Source: Roseihalotalea indica (lineage in GTDB: Bacteria > Bacteroidota > Bacteroidia > Cytophagales > Cyclobacteriaceae). Taken from it: DNA of 64,000 nt. Below, piece after piece: positions 17,088 to 26,280 of the stretch. Under the pieces are notes generated by a model, which saw nothing but the letters and a program-made list of their open reading frames with translations, did not search any database and had not been told where the DNA came from. The first letter of the stretch is position 1; each line of letters begins with the position of its first letter. The DNA is taken from assembly GCF_022458895.1 (NCBI RefSeq), contig NZ_JAINFL010000004.1, forward strand, positions 1,035,832-1,099,831, read 5' to 3'. The position numbers were made by a program, and so were the translations under genes.

Positions 17088-20000
17088 CTATTTGCTATAA
17101 TTTGGAAGTTTGATTCTACCCAATAGCGAGATAAACTTTCTGAATAACTCTTTGTATAAACTTACGTACAAAAAGATAGTCATGCCCCAGATAACCATAA
17201 TATTGAAATAGTAGGTATCAATAAGCTTTCCACCTACTTGTTTTTTTGGTGCAAAGAAATGTGTGCGATAATCAAAAAAGCCAGCATTGTTTAACGAAGG
17301 TTGATTAAAGACAGGGTCCACTCGCTGAAGCAATCTACCCTCATCCTCAACTATCCTATCAGCCGTGTTCACGTTTCTTACTAGATCAGAGATACTTTCG
17401 TTATGGTATATATTCTTATATTCATTTAAATCATATTCTAACCCAGACTCTTTCTCTAAATAATAAGCTAGCTTTTCTTTTTTTTCTACTGCACTATTAA
17501 ACTTTTGCATATAGTGCTTGTTCAGATTTTTTAGGTAGAGTCGCAATTGTTCAATTATTTCCGGTGTAATATTCTCTTGCGTTATTACTACTGGAATATC
17601 AATTTCCTCAATTCCTTCTCGGAAGGATTCTTTTTGTAGCTCTTTACGGAAAATGTATAAGTCTTTAGATAACAGTGCCTGTGCGGAATCACTCTCTAGC
17701 GACAAGTTGTTTGTAATACTTTGTAACTTTGATTCAAGTTCAGGAATTAGATAAGCGGCCTTAAAGTCTGCTTGGCGCTCTTGCCGTTCTAATTCAAAGA
17801 AAGGACGCTGAAAAGGATTTTCTTTGAATTGATATACTGCTAAGGCTTCATATGCCCACCGAGATGCCATCAAATCAGCAACAATGGGTACCTCTCCCTT
17901 TGAGCTAATAATACTATTGAGTTTATCAAAATTAAATAATAGCCCACTTAATATCATCTGGGGTATTAACAACAAGGGAATAATAATATAAACGGTAACT
18001 GCCGAATTAAATGAAGCTGAAATATTCAACCCTAAGACATTAGCAAAACAAGAGACAGAAAACAAGACAAGCCAAAAGCTTATTGTCATTTCTTTGATCT
18101 CAAGTATCAGGTTACCAATTAAGACAAATGTTAATGTCTGGATAGCAGACATAACAAACAGGATAATAAGTTTTGAAGAAAGGTAACTGCTCCAGCTTAA
18201 ATTAAGAAATGATTCTCGCTTCAGAATCTTTCTATCCCTTATAATCTCTTCGGCACTTACTGTGAGCCCCATGAATAAAGCAACAATAATACTGATAAGC
18301 AAATAAGCAGGTATATTTTCATTAAAGCGAAAAATATACTCAGAACTACCCGCCTCTTTATACTTGATAATACAAGCTAAGAATAAGGCAAGTACTGGTG
18401 CCTCTAATAAGTTAATCAGCAGATATTGTTTGTTACTAATCTTAGAAAGCGTATCACGTATAGTGAAGATAACCGTCTGCTTTAACCTTCCTGGTATAGT
18501 AAGCGATTTAGGCGGTGTTTCCCGTTCATCGTGGACTCTCTTTAATTTAAAGTTTTCCTCATACATGTCATTCCACTGCTGAGGATTAACTTTTCGCTTA
18601 TTAGTAAACTGACCGTATTCGTCGACGACCTTGGCCTCAATAATATTAAATACCTGTTCAGGATTCACATTCCCACACTCAGAACATTGCCCTCTCTCAG
18701 AATCTACTTGATTTGATGCACTTTTAAAATATGTAACTGCCTCAACAGGATTTCCATAAAATATAGGGTATCCTCCCGTATCCATAAGGAACATCTTATC
18801 AAACATTTTATAAATGTCTGATGATGGCTGATGAATAACAACGAAGATAAGTTTTCCCTTCAATGATAACTCTTTTAACAAGTCAATCACATTCTCGGAA
18901 TCACGGGAGGAGAGGCCTGAAGTGGGTTCATCTACAAACATTACAGCAGGCTCACGAATCAGCTCTAACGCAATATTCAACCGCTTCCGTTGCCCACCGC
19001 TAATTGTTTTATCAAGGATACTCCCAACCTTTAAATCTTTCCGATGCTCTAAACCCAGGCTTTCTAACGTAGTAATAACCAGAGTATTTATTTCTTCTTC
19101 GCTTTTATCTGCAAAGCATAACTTAGCATTGTAATAGAGGTTTTCGTAGACTGTTAGCTCTTCTATTAGCAAGTCGTCCTGAGCTACATAGCCAATTACT
19201 CCCTGTATATGCTCTTTCTGTAAATGGATATTATAACCATTAATTAGCACTTCTCCCTCTGAAGGCACTTCAATCCCAGCTAATACATTTAGCAATGTGG
19301 TCTTCCCTGCACCACTTGCGCCCATAATTCCAATTAGCTTCCCTGGTCCTTCAGAAATATTAACATTTCTTAACCCAATCCCTCCATTTGGAAAACGAAA
19401 ACCGAGTTGGTTAACATTAAATGATATCTTTTGGGTTTTATCATCTGACAAAAACTGTCTGATAAGATCACTATAATAAAGAGCATCACCAGCCGGTGTC
19501 TTAATCGTACTTCCGTTTGAGAAGAGATACGAATGAGCGGGCTTCATTATAAACCCGTTCAGCACAATATCACTACCTCCTAAGTATTTTACAAAATAAA
19601 GATCAACACTGGTTACCTTTAAAAAGATAATTTCTCCCTGAATATTTGCAACAACGTGTTTTTGTTGTTCAACTTCTGCTGACTGCTTTGCACTAACCGT
19701 CAGAATGTCACCTGACCGCTCTTGCTTTGATCCATCATTTAATGCAAAACCCTCAATTAGCTTATACTCTTGAGCACCAATATTAAATACTTCATAAACG
19801 GTGTTGATAATATTTACTCGCTGCTCAGTGAAGTTGCCATCGGATGCTACAAGCTCCAACACCTTCATCAGTACAACAACCTTTTGTTTCTGGGTAAGCG
19901 TTTTGTTGATCTTCCTGCAAATAGCTAGGGTCTTAACAGAATCTTTGACCGAAGTTAGTTTACGTTTTTTAACCTTAACATCTCCTTCGGCCAAATCTTC

Positions 20001-20180
20001 TTTTTTACCCCATTCTGCGTATTGATCATATAGTTCAACGTATTCTTTTATAGAATCATGATCCAGCTCTTGGGTAAAGAAATTAATAACAAAATTACGC
20101 TCTTTCTCTGTAACACCGCCATCTTGTTTAGTAATAATAGCAAATAACTGTGTTAACGCTTTTAGAATTTCTTCACTCAT
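17088..20180 (-). CDS. Single-chain ABCG-type transporter with N-terminal TerB-like domain
   Basis: A 1030-residue fusion. Residues about 1-145 form a TerB-like helical domain (LTQLFAIITKQDGGVTEKER, KVLELVASDGNFTEQR). Residues about 175-245 are beta-rich and FHA-like (GGSDIVLNGFIMKPAHSYLF). An ABC ATPase follows at about 250-480: Walker A GASGAGKTT, Q-loop YVAQDD, signature ISGGQRKR, Walker B VMFVDEP and switch VVIHQPSSD, the last being the ABCG pattern. A cysteine pair (CSECG) precedes an ABC-2 permease (about 585-790) with six or so membrane helices. An unusually long loop (about 790-985) leads to the final helix. It lies 139 bases after the SiaC-like gene in the same direction. The substrate is unknown. 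Confidence 0.88.
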   Translation of the reverse strand: MSEEILKALTQLFAIITKQDGGVTEKERNFVINFFTQELDHDSIKEYVELYDQYAEWGKKEDLAEGDVKVKKRKLTSVKDSVKTLAICRKINKTLTQKQKVVVLMKVLELVASDGNFTEQRVNIINTVYEVFNIGAQEYKLIEGFALNDGSKQERSGDILTVSAKQSAEVEQQKHVVANIQGEIIFLKVTSVDLYFVKYLGGSDIVLNGFIMKPAHSYLFSNGSTIKTPAGDALYYSDLIRQFLSDDKTQKISFNVNQLGFRFPNGGIGLRNVNISEGPGKLIGIMGASGAGKTTLLNVLAGIEVPSEGEVLINGYNIHLQKEHIQGVIGYVAQDDLLIEELTVYENLYYNAKLCFADKSEEEINTLVITTLESLGLEHRKDLKVGSILDKTISGGQRKRLNIALELIREPAVMFVDEPTSGLSSRDSENVIDLLKELSLKGKLIFVVIHQPSSDIYKMFDKMFLMDTGGYPIFYGNPVEAVTYFKSASNQVDSERGQCSECGNVNPEQVFNIIEAKVVDEYGQFTNKRKVNPQQWNDMYEENFKLKRVHDERETPPKSLTIPGRLKQTVIFTIRDTLSKISNKQYLLINLLEAPVLALFLACIIKYKEAGSSEYIFRFNENIPAYLLISIIVALFMGLTVSAEEIIRDRKILKRESFLNLSWSSYLSSKLIILFVMSAIQTLTFVLIGNLILEIKEMTISFWLVLFSVSCFANVLGLNISASFNSAVTVYIIIPLLLIPQMILSGLLFNFDKLNSIISSKGEVPIVADLMASRWAYEALAVYQFKENPFQRPFFELERQERQADFKAAYLIPELESKLQSITNNLSLESDSAQALLSKDLYIFRKELQKESFREGIEEIDIPVVITQENITPEIIEQLRLYLKNLNKHYMQKFNSAVEKKEKLAYYLEKESGLEYDLNEYKNIYHNESISDLVRNVNTADRIVEDEGRLLQRVDPVFNQPSLNNAGFFDYRTHFFAPKKQVGGKLIDTYYFNIMVIWGMTIFLYVSLYKELFRKFISLLGRIKLPNYSK

Positions 20181-20319
20181 GGTCCTACGATCTGTTGCGT
20201 AAATTCAACTGAGATAATTTGATCAAGTATTTATCAAAAGACAATACACCAACAGGCTGCTCTTAATAAGCAGAAAAAGATGTTTAATAATAAAGGAATA
20301 CCTACTAATACTTAAAGAA

Positions 20320-20682
20320 CTAGTAAGTATTAAACTCAAATGAAACTTCAACTAATTCAGAGAATTCTTCCCCAGCTTCTTCCATATCTTCATCATCTTC
20401 ATGGAAGTACCAATTAACTTTGGCATTACTAACTTCTTCAATTTTTGATAGTACATCAAGAATTAACTTGGATGAAGCAGTATTAAAGTATTCAAGTTTG
20501 AATACAAACTCACTATTCGGATTTGGATCTTTGGCATAAGCATCCAACCAATCGATGACAGGTTGGTAAAATTCGGCTGAGTCTTCAGGAAGTGATCGAC
20601 CTGATATTTCAAATATACCGTTACTTTTATCTAGGATAATCTTTGGAGTATCTTCGGTGCCTTCTAAATTGATAATTTCCAT
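20320..20682 (-). CDS. SiaC-like switch protein (DUF1987)
   Basis: A 120-residue DUF1987 protein, the family of Pseudomonas SiaC. The opening LEGTEDTPKIILDKSNGIFE, GRSLPEDSAEFYQPVIDWL and the phosphosite region KLEYFNTASSK are all present. The threonine of NTASSK is residue 68, the position I recall as phosphorylated in P. aeruginosa SiaC. In that system a kinase (SiaB) and a PP2C phosphatase (SiaA) toggle SiaC, and the unphosphorylated form activates a diguanylate cyclase (SiaD). Here the matching kinase and phosphatase genes lie directly upstream, but no cyclase is nearby. The acidic loop (HEDDEDMEEAGEE) is notable. Confidence 0.88.
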   Translation of the reverse strand: MEIINLEGTEDTPKIILDKSNGIFEISGRSLPEDSAEFYQPVIDWLDAYAKDPNPNSEFVFKLEYFNTASSKLILDVLSKIEEVSNAKVNWYFHEDDEDMEEAGEEFSELVEVSFEFNTY

Positions 20683-20714
20683 GATTATAAACTTTTATAA
20701 TTTTTTTTACTTTT

Positions 20715-21257
20715 TTAATTGCGACCAATAGTTGTTTTCAATGAAAAGAACGAACGCCCCGCATCCATATCGACGAAATCATATTCCAGCTTACTGCCAG
20801 ATTTACGGGCCATATCTACAAAACCAAGCCCAGCTCCACCCTTTTCAGAAATGGTTGTATTCTTAATGATCTCCTTGTAAAGCTGTTTTAACCCATCTTT
20901 ATCCAGGCTATTAACTCTATCCAAGCGATCCTTAAGACCAGGAATATCTTCAGTTTCCAATGGATTTCCTGAGGCAATGATGTATTCATCCCCCTTTTTT
21001 CCGATCATAAATACAGCATTGTATTCATGATCATTTTCCACCTTATACCCTTCGCCATGTTTGACGATATTCTGTAAACATTCAACCATTACATTAAACA
21101 CCTTACGCTTTACGGAAGATTCCTCTCCCATAGAGTCCATATTGCGTTCAGCCATGGCTAATACAGATTTGGTAATTTCTTGCGTGAACTCACCCTCATA
21201 TACGAGGATAAGATTTTGATCACGCATTGATTTGTGTAAGTCATACACATACTTCAT
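20715..21257 (-). CDS. SiaB-like kinase (DUF6272)
   Basis: A 180-residue GHKL-type ATP-binding protein of the SiaB (DUF6272) kind. The N-box appears as NVMVECLQNIVKHG (residues about 54-67) and the G-box as GGAGLGFVDMARKSG (about 139-153); the usual DxGxG motif is replaced by SGNPLET. Such proteins act as Ser/Thr kinases on their antagonist partner, comparable to anti-sigma kinases in partner switching. The gene lies 40 bases after the phosphatase gene and 32 before the SiaC-like gene, giving the complete A-B-C order. Length matches the family. Confidence 0.85.
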   Translation of the reverse strand: MKYVYDLHKSMRDQNLILVYEGEFTQEITKSVLAMAERNMDSMGEESSVKRKVFNVMVECLQNIVKHGEGYKVENDHEYNAVFMIGKKGDEYIIASGNPLETEDIPGLKDRLDRVNSLDKDGLKQLYKEIIKNTTISEKGGAGLGFVDMARKSGSKLEYDFVDMDAGRSFFSLKTTIGRN

Positions 21258-21297
21258 GATCTGTCTAATTTTAGATTATTTGTCAGTCAATTACATA

Positions 21298-24200
21298 CTA
21301 AAACTTAATGCCAATCATTAGGACATCATCAGTTTGCTTTTCTTCGCCCCGCCAATCTTCCCATGATTGAGCAAGAGATTGGTGTATTTCTTCTACCGGC
21401 TTTTGATGACTATCCTGAATAATAGTTCGTAAACGCTTAGGACCATACTTACGATTATCAGGCCCTCCGAACTGATCAGGGAAACCATCAGAGCAGAAAA
21501 AGATTGAATCACCTTTACCGGCTTTAATTGTATGAGTAGTAAAGTTCGTCTGGTTTTTATATACTCCTCCTCCAATTGCAAATTTATTCCCCTTTATTTC
21601 CACCATTTCCCCACGATTCATATAGTATAGCGGACGATGCGCTCCCGCATATTGTACTTCATTTTTGTGAATACGACAAAGCGATATATCCATACCATCT
21701 TTGCTTTGAGATTCGGATGAATCCTGACGGAGTGTTTGAGTTACTCCCTCATCCAGTTGATCCAAAATCTCTCCGGGATCAGTAACCCCCCGGCTACGCA
21801 CAATATCATTAAGTAGGAAATAACCAATGAGTGAAATCAAAGCTCCAGGCACACCATGACCAGTACAATCTACTGCTGCTATGAAAATATCATCACCTCG
21901 CTGTAAGAACCATGGAAAATCCCCGCTGACTACATCTTTTGCTTTGTAGAAGATAAAAGACTCAGGAAATACTTTTTTAATAATGGTATTATCCGGCAAA
22001 ATTGCTCCCTGAATACGACGAGCATAATTTATACTGTCATTGATCTTCTTATTTTTGTTCTGAATTTCTAGTTCAATCAGCTTTCGCTCTGTAATATCGT
22101 GCGATACAACCAATACAGATTCTAATTGTTCCTCCTCATCAAATTCAGGTATAGCATTAATGTGCATTACCCTATCTCCCATTTGAGAAGGAAAATCTAT
22201 TTCTTTCGCAATTGTTTCTTCGGTTTGATTTACCTCACCTAGAATTTTTAACCATTCGTCCACAACAGAAGGTGCAAAACTAGAATCAATTACCTTCTTA
22301 TTTAAAAACTCGGATGGTGCTTCTCCAGTATAAGTCTCGATAGTTGGATTAATGTAGAAAAATGTCCCTTCTTTATCCAAACGAGTAATCAAATCCGGTG
22401 AGTTCTCAGATAAAGCCTGCATCTTACTACGCATACGTTCTTCTTGCTCCGCACGCTTACGCTCAGTGATATCACGAGCATTCAATACAATTCCTTGCAC
22501 AGCTGGATCCTCCAGCAAGTTGTTACCTGTCGTCTCAACCCATACCTCTCCATGGTCCTTCGTATCATACAAATATTGCACAGTAACTGCTTCATCGGGG
22601 TTTTCCAATAGTGTGGCAAACATATTACTGAATACATCTTTTCCATCACCCTGAATATAACGAAGATCACTCTGACCAATCAAATCGTCCTGAGTATAAC
22701 CAAATATTCGCTTCACCGAAGGGCTTATATAGCGAATAGCACCATTTTCCTCGTAGATGGTAACAACCTCCGAAGCATTCTCTAGTAGAGAGGCCATACG
22801 ATTCTGAGTGCGTTCTACCTCCTGAATCTGCTCCTCTAATTGCTTATTTGTTCTTTGCAACTCTTCCTGCGTAGCTTGCATTTCTTCTGCATTTTGCCGA
22901 AGAATCTCTTGTTGCTCTTGAAGTTCATTACTCATTTGCTGAGATTCTTCTAATAGCATACGAGTACGCTCGTTAACTTTAATGTTAAAAACTGTACGAG
23001 CCGTAATGAGACTAATTTCCTCGACAAACTTTACATCTCGGCTACTAAATTTTTCAAAAGCTGCAAATTCCAAAACTCCATATACCTCTTCATTAGTAAT
23101 CAGAGGGACGATTAGTAAAGATTCTGGTCTTTGATCGCCTAGTAACCCTGAAGTTACTGTTACATAATCATATGGAATTTCCGTACGTAACAATGTATCT
23201 TGTTCAATAGCAGCTTGGCCAATAAGCCCTTCTGCAAATTTAAATGTGCCTTTAAGGTGCTTCTTCTTATTATAGGCATAGCTCGCCTTCATCTCAATGA
23301 ATGAGTTCATTTTATCGTCATCATTCACTACATAAAAGGCTCCTTGAATAGCATTAATTTTTTGACAAACATAAGCTACTACCGCATCACCTAGATCTTC
23401 CAACTGGTCATGTGAACGAAGAATTTCACCAATTTCTGCTACACCAGTTACAATCCAATTACGCTCATCATCCCGTTTTTCAGAATTCAGGATATTGTCC
23501 CTCATATTGATCAGTGCATTTCCGAGCGTATCCTCATCGCTGATGGGCTTAAATGAGGCATCAAGTTTCCCTGCACCAATTTGATGAGCAAAAGTAGCCG
23601 TTCGCTGTAGGGCACCTACTAATTTGCCAGTTGTTTCAGCCATCTTTCCAATCTCATCATCACCTTTCTTTTCAACATGTTCAGGCAATATCCCTTCACT
23701 CAGTAGTTGTAACGTATTTTTGAGAGAAAGTACGGCATCGGTAAGAGCTCTGGAAAAAACCAGACTTATCATCATTGCCAGTAAGCAAGTAATAACACAA
23801 GCAATAGCAAACTTTGGAATTGATGAAAATACCTGTGCTTGAATTTCCGAATCATCAATTTTTGTAATTAATCCCCATTTTTGTTGAGGGAGGTAGCTCC
23901 AGGCAGTTAATGTTTTTTCTCCTCGGTAGTCGGTATCATATATATATCCTTGACTTTGCTGAATAGCTCGCTGGGCTGCTTGTTGATCGCCGCCCCCAAC
24001 TTTTGAGTGAATTGAGAGAGGTGAACTTTCAGTAAGCCTTGAGGGGTTCACATAAGTAATCTTATTATTCACGGCCTCAATTATAAATGACTCCCCTGTT
24101 TTGCCCAGACCTGTTGGTTCATCCAAAATGGCAAAAAGACCACTTACATTTACCTTCCCAATAATAACTTTCTCTTTGTCGTAAAAGGGCAGTCCAAATA

Positions 24201-24738
24201 ATAAAAAGTATTCTTTCCCTTCATTAAAAACACGACTAACATATGTACTATCAGCAGAGGCTGAAAGAGTTTTCCCATCGGGATCATAAAAGGACTTCCC
24301 TGCTTGTTGATTAAAATCGCTGTCATCACTATTGTAGAAGATTGCTCCCTCATTTGATACAATCAAAATTTGTGAGATGTTACTCTCATTTTGAATCACC
24401 AGATCAATATTGGAGATAGCATTAACATCTACAGCTTGAAAGCTTTCATTTACTGTAGTATCCGCTAAGTCAGGAACAGCCTCACCTTCTACAAGATCCA
24501 GAGTGCTACTTTCTATAATCGAATTTAATTTTACTAACTCAGAATTAACATTCTGAAAATAAGATTCAATTTTATTCTTTTTGTACTTAGTAATCATCTG
24601 TAGCTTTTCAGCATACGAATCTTCTAACGCTTGTTTGGTCAATTGATAAGCAATCGTACTGATAGCCGTTACCCCCAGAGCTGTGAGGATCAGAACCAAT
24701 GCTGTAATTTTACTTCCTATGTTAATTTTTTTCAGCAT
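21298..24738 (-). CDS. Membrane sensor PP2C (SpoIIE-type) phosphatase
   Basis: A 1146-residue SiaA-like phosphatase with far more sensing modules than SiaA. Order: membrane helix (about 10-32), periplasmic double-Cache-like domain (33-305), membrane helix (309-333), HAMP (334-420), GAF (435-585), a Gln/Glu-rich coiled coil (590-650), two PAS domains (650-765 and 770-890, each ending in DITERK), a second short coiled coil, and a SpoIIE PP2C domain (920-1146). Metal-binding aspartates are seen in VVSGDF, AAVDCTGHGVPG and FCSDGFPDQFGG. It probably dephosphorylates the SiaC-like protein on sensing an extracellular ligand. The segment VSGDFPW differs from the common GDFYW. It starts 93 bases after the GAF membrane protein gene. 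Confidence 0.9.
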   Translation of the reverse strand: MLKKINIGSKITALVLILTALGVTAISTIAYQLTKQALEDSYAEKLQMITKYKKNKIESYFQNVNSELVKLNSIIESSTLDLVEGEAVPDLADTTVNESFQAVDVNAISNIDLVIQNESNISQILIVSNEGAIFYNSDDSDFNQQAGKSFYDPDGKTLSASADSTYVSRVFNEGKEYFLLFGLPFYDKEKVIIGKVNVSGLFAILDEPTGLGKTGESFIIEAVNNKITYVNPSRLTESSPLSIHSKVGGGDQQAAQRAIQQSQGYIYDTDYRGEKTLTAWSYLPQQKWGLITKIDDSEIQAQVFSSIPKFAIACVITCLLAMMISLVFSRALTDAVLSLKNTLQLLSEGILPEHVEKKGDDEIGKMAETTGKLVGALQRTATFAHQIGAGKLDASFKPISDEDTLGNALINMRDNILNSEKRDDERNWIVTGVAEIGEILRSHDQLEDLGDAVVAYVCQKINAIQGAFYVVNDDDKMNSFIEMKASYAYNKKKHLKGTFKFAEGLIGQAAIEQDTLLRTEIPYDYVTVTSGLLGDQRPESLLIVPLITNEEVYGVLEFAAFEKFSSRDVKFVEEISLITARTVFNIKVNERTRMLLEESQQMSNELQEQQEILRQNAEEMQATQEELQRTNKQLEEQIQEVERTQNRMASLLENASEVVTIYEENGAIRYISPSVKRIFGYTQDDLIGQSDLRYIQGDGKDVFSNMFATLLENPDEAVTVQYLYDTKDHGEVWVETTGNNLLEDPAVQGIVLNARDITERKRAEQEERMRSKMQALSENSPDLITRLDKEGTFFYINPTIETYTGEAPSEFLNKKVIDSSFAPSVVDEWLKILGEVNQTEETIAKEIDFPSQMGDRVMHINAIPEFDEEEQLESVLVVSHDITERKLIELEIQNKNKKINDSINYARRIQGAILPDNTIIKKVFPESFIFYKAKDVVSGDFPWFLQRGDDIFIAAVDCTGHGVPGALISLIGYFLLNDIVRSRGVTDPGEILDQLDEGVTQTLRQDSSESQSKDGMDISLCRIHKNEVQYAGAHRPLYYMNRGEMVEIKGNKFAIGGGVYKNQTNFTTHTIKAGKGDSIFFCSDGFPDQFGGPDNRKYGPKRLRTIIQDSHQKPVEEIHQSLAQSWEDWRGEEKQTDDVLMIGIKF

Positions 24739-24831
24739 AACCTCTTACCGAATTTATATCTAGCTGTCCGCATATTACAAGTAGTGATAAGCGTGTGTTT
24801 GCACGCAAATTGCAATAATCAACCTGATTTT

Positions 24832-25653
24832 TTACTGTTTAGCTTCCTCTAACCTTACATTGTCATTAATTGATAACTTTAGTGCCAATTTCTCAAAGAA
24901 GGCTTCTAATGCTAATACCTGTACAGAACTAAAGGGTTTGAAAGAAGCAATTTCTACGACCCCCATCACTTCCCCATCTTCTTTGACAGGAATTACGAGT
25001 AAATGACCTGGAGTTGCACTACCCAGCCCAGAAAGAATCTGAATATACCCTTCTGGCACTGAATCTAGCTGAGCTATTGATCCTTCTTTTGCTACTTGCC
25101 CCGCTATTCCTTCACCAAAGCGGAAAACCACACGCTCACCTTCTGGTATGTGGTAAGCAAAAGAAGAAAACATTTCTATTACTCTATGTTCATCTTCCTC
25201 TACAACGCGAAAAGCCGCTGCTTGACTTGCTTCTAATGAACGGCAAACCTGAGATAGCACTTTATTAAAGACTTGATGTGGCTCTAATTCTAATGAGAGA
25301 AAATCATTCACGTCTCCTAAATAAAAATCACCTTCCGTACTAGTGCCTACGCTCTCATTTTTTTCTTCATCATTATCTCTTGAAAAATTGATTCTTGAGC
25401 TTGTATCAAACGAATTGTTTTGAGAATTAATGAGCATAGCGATTGCCCAAAGACCAATGCCCAAAGCAATTCCTACTACTATGTTTATTCTTTGCAATAA
25501 AGGGCTCAATTGTTGGCTAACACTCAGGTCAATTGCAGGTGAAAACTGAGTTAACCATTCTGGCAAATGATATAATGTAAAAACTACTGCCGAAGAAGCA
25601 GTAATGAAGAGTGTTGCCAGTAACCAGCTAAGTTTGTTCTTTTTTATTTGCAT
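24832..25653 (-). CDS. Two-helix membrane protein with cytoplasmic GAF domain
   Basis: A 273-residue protein. Two N-terminal membrane helices (residues about 10-28 and 55-75) leave a short extracytoplasmic loop (YHLPEWLTQFSPAIDLS). After a charged linker a GAF domain occupies residues about 120-265: LEASQAAAFRVVEEDEHRVIEMFSSFAYH, FGEGIAGQVAKEGSIAQ, HLLVIPVKEDGEVMGVVEIASFK, then a helix. It closely resembles the GAF domain of the phosphatase encoded next (EGLIGQAA...; GVLEFAAFEKF). No output domain is present, so it probably works through contact with that phosphatase. It starts four bases after the cheB stop, indicating translational coupling. Confidence 0.82.
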   Translation of the reverse strand: MQIKKNKLSWLLATLFITASSAVVFTLYHLPEWLTQFSPAIDLSVSQQLSPLLQRINIVVGIALGIGLWAIAMLINSQNNSFDTSSRINFSRDNDEEKNESVGTSTEGDFYLGDVNDFLSLELEPHQVFNKVLSQVCRSLEASQAAAFRVVEEDEHRVIEMFSSFAYHIPEGERVVFRFGEGIAGQVAKEGSIAQLDSVPEGYIQILSGLGSATPGHLLVIPVKEDGEVMGVVEIASFKPFSSVQVLALEAFFEKLALKLSINDNVRLEEAKQ

Positions 25654-25657
25654 GATC

Positions 25658-26257
25658 TTATCTGTATCTACATAGTTGATCTAATTCCAACAAGAATTCT
25701 ACAATTTGATCGGTTTCTAATATGTAATCAATTGATGTAAGACTTATAGCGGCCGAAGGCATGGTTTCAATCATACATTCAGCAGGATCTTGTACAATAG
25801 TTAATCCACCTCGGTCTTTGATTTTTTTCATTCCCCAAGCACCATCTTTATTAGCTCCAGAAAGTAATATACCGACGACCTTATCACGATATACATAAGA
25901 ACCCGATTCTAAAGTGACATCGATAGCTGGTCTTGAGTTATTGATCATTTCTTCCGTTGATAGAGAAAATGAATTTCCCAGTTCAATAGCCATATGATAA
26001 TTTGAAGGTGCTAAATACACTCCCCCTTTTTTTATACTTTCTTTATCAATTGGTTCCGTAACTGGTTTAATACTTTTAATAGATAAAGCTTCTACAAATC
26101 CATTTCGGACATGTTTCAAACGATGCAAACATAGAATGATTGGTAATGAGAAATCATTAGGAATAGATGATAAAATCTTAGTAACTCCCTGGAAACTACC
26201 GGCAGACCCACCAATTAATACAGCTTTAAACTTACTACTCACCTGAAATTTACCCAT
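25658..26257 (-). CDS. cheB: CheB-type protein-glutamate methylesterase lacking a receiver domain
   Basis: A 199-residue stand-alone CheB catalytic domain. The serine nucleophile lies in LIGGSAGSFQG (residues about 15-25), the histidine in ILCLHRLKHV, and the aspartate in LLSGANKDGAWGMKKI near residue 140, followed by the usual TIVQDPAECMIETMPSAA. CheB removes methyl groups from glutamates in receptor coiled coils. Standard chemotaxis CheB has a phosphorylation-controlled receiver domain; here it is absent, so regulation must differ. It follows cheR by 23 bases and precedes the GAF gene by four. No chemoreceptor, CheA or CheW is encoded in the window, so the likely target is a coiled coil of a neighbouring sensor. 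Confidence 0.88.
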   Translation of the reverse strand: MGKFQVSSKFKAVLIGGSAGSFQGVTKILSSIPNDFSLPIILCLHRLKHVRNGFVEALSIKSIKPVTEPIDKESIKKGGVYLAPSNYHMAIELGNSFSLSTEEMINNSRPAIDVTLESGSYVYRDKVVGILLSGANKDGAWGMKKIKDRGGLTIVQDPAECMIETMPSAAISLTSIDYILETDQIVEFLLELDQLCRYR

Positions 26258-26280
26258 AGCTATGCTGGCAACCGCTATCG

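Noticed and set aside
20320..24738. Sigma-B-type stress module
   Set aside because: The phosphatase is SpoIIE-like, but there is no STAS anti-anti-sigma or sigma factor gene; the small protein is DUF1987, so the Sia-type switch fits better.
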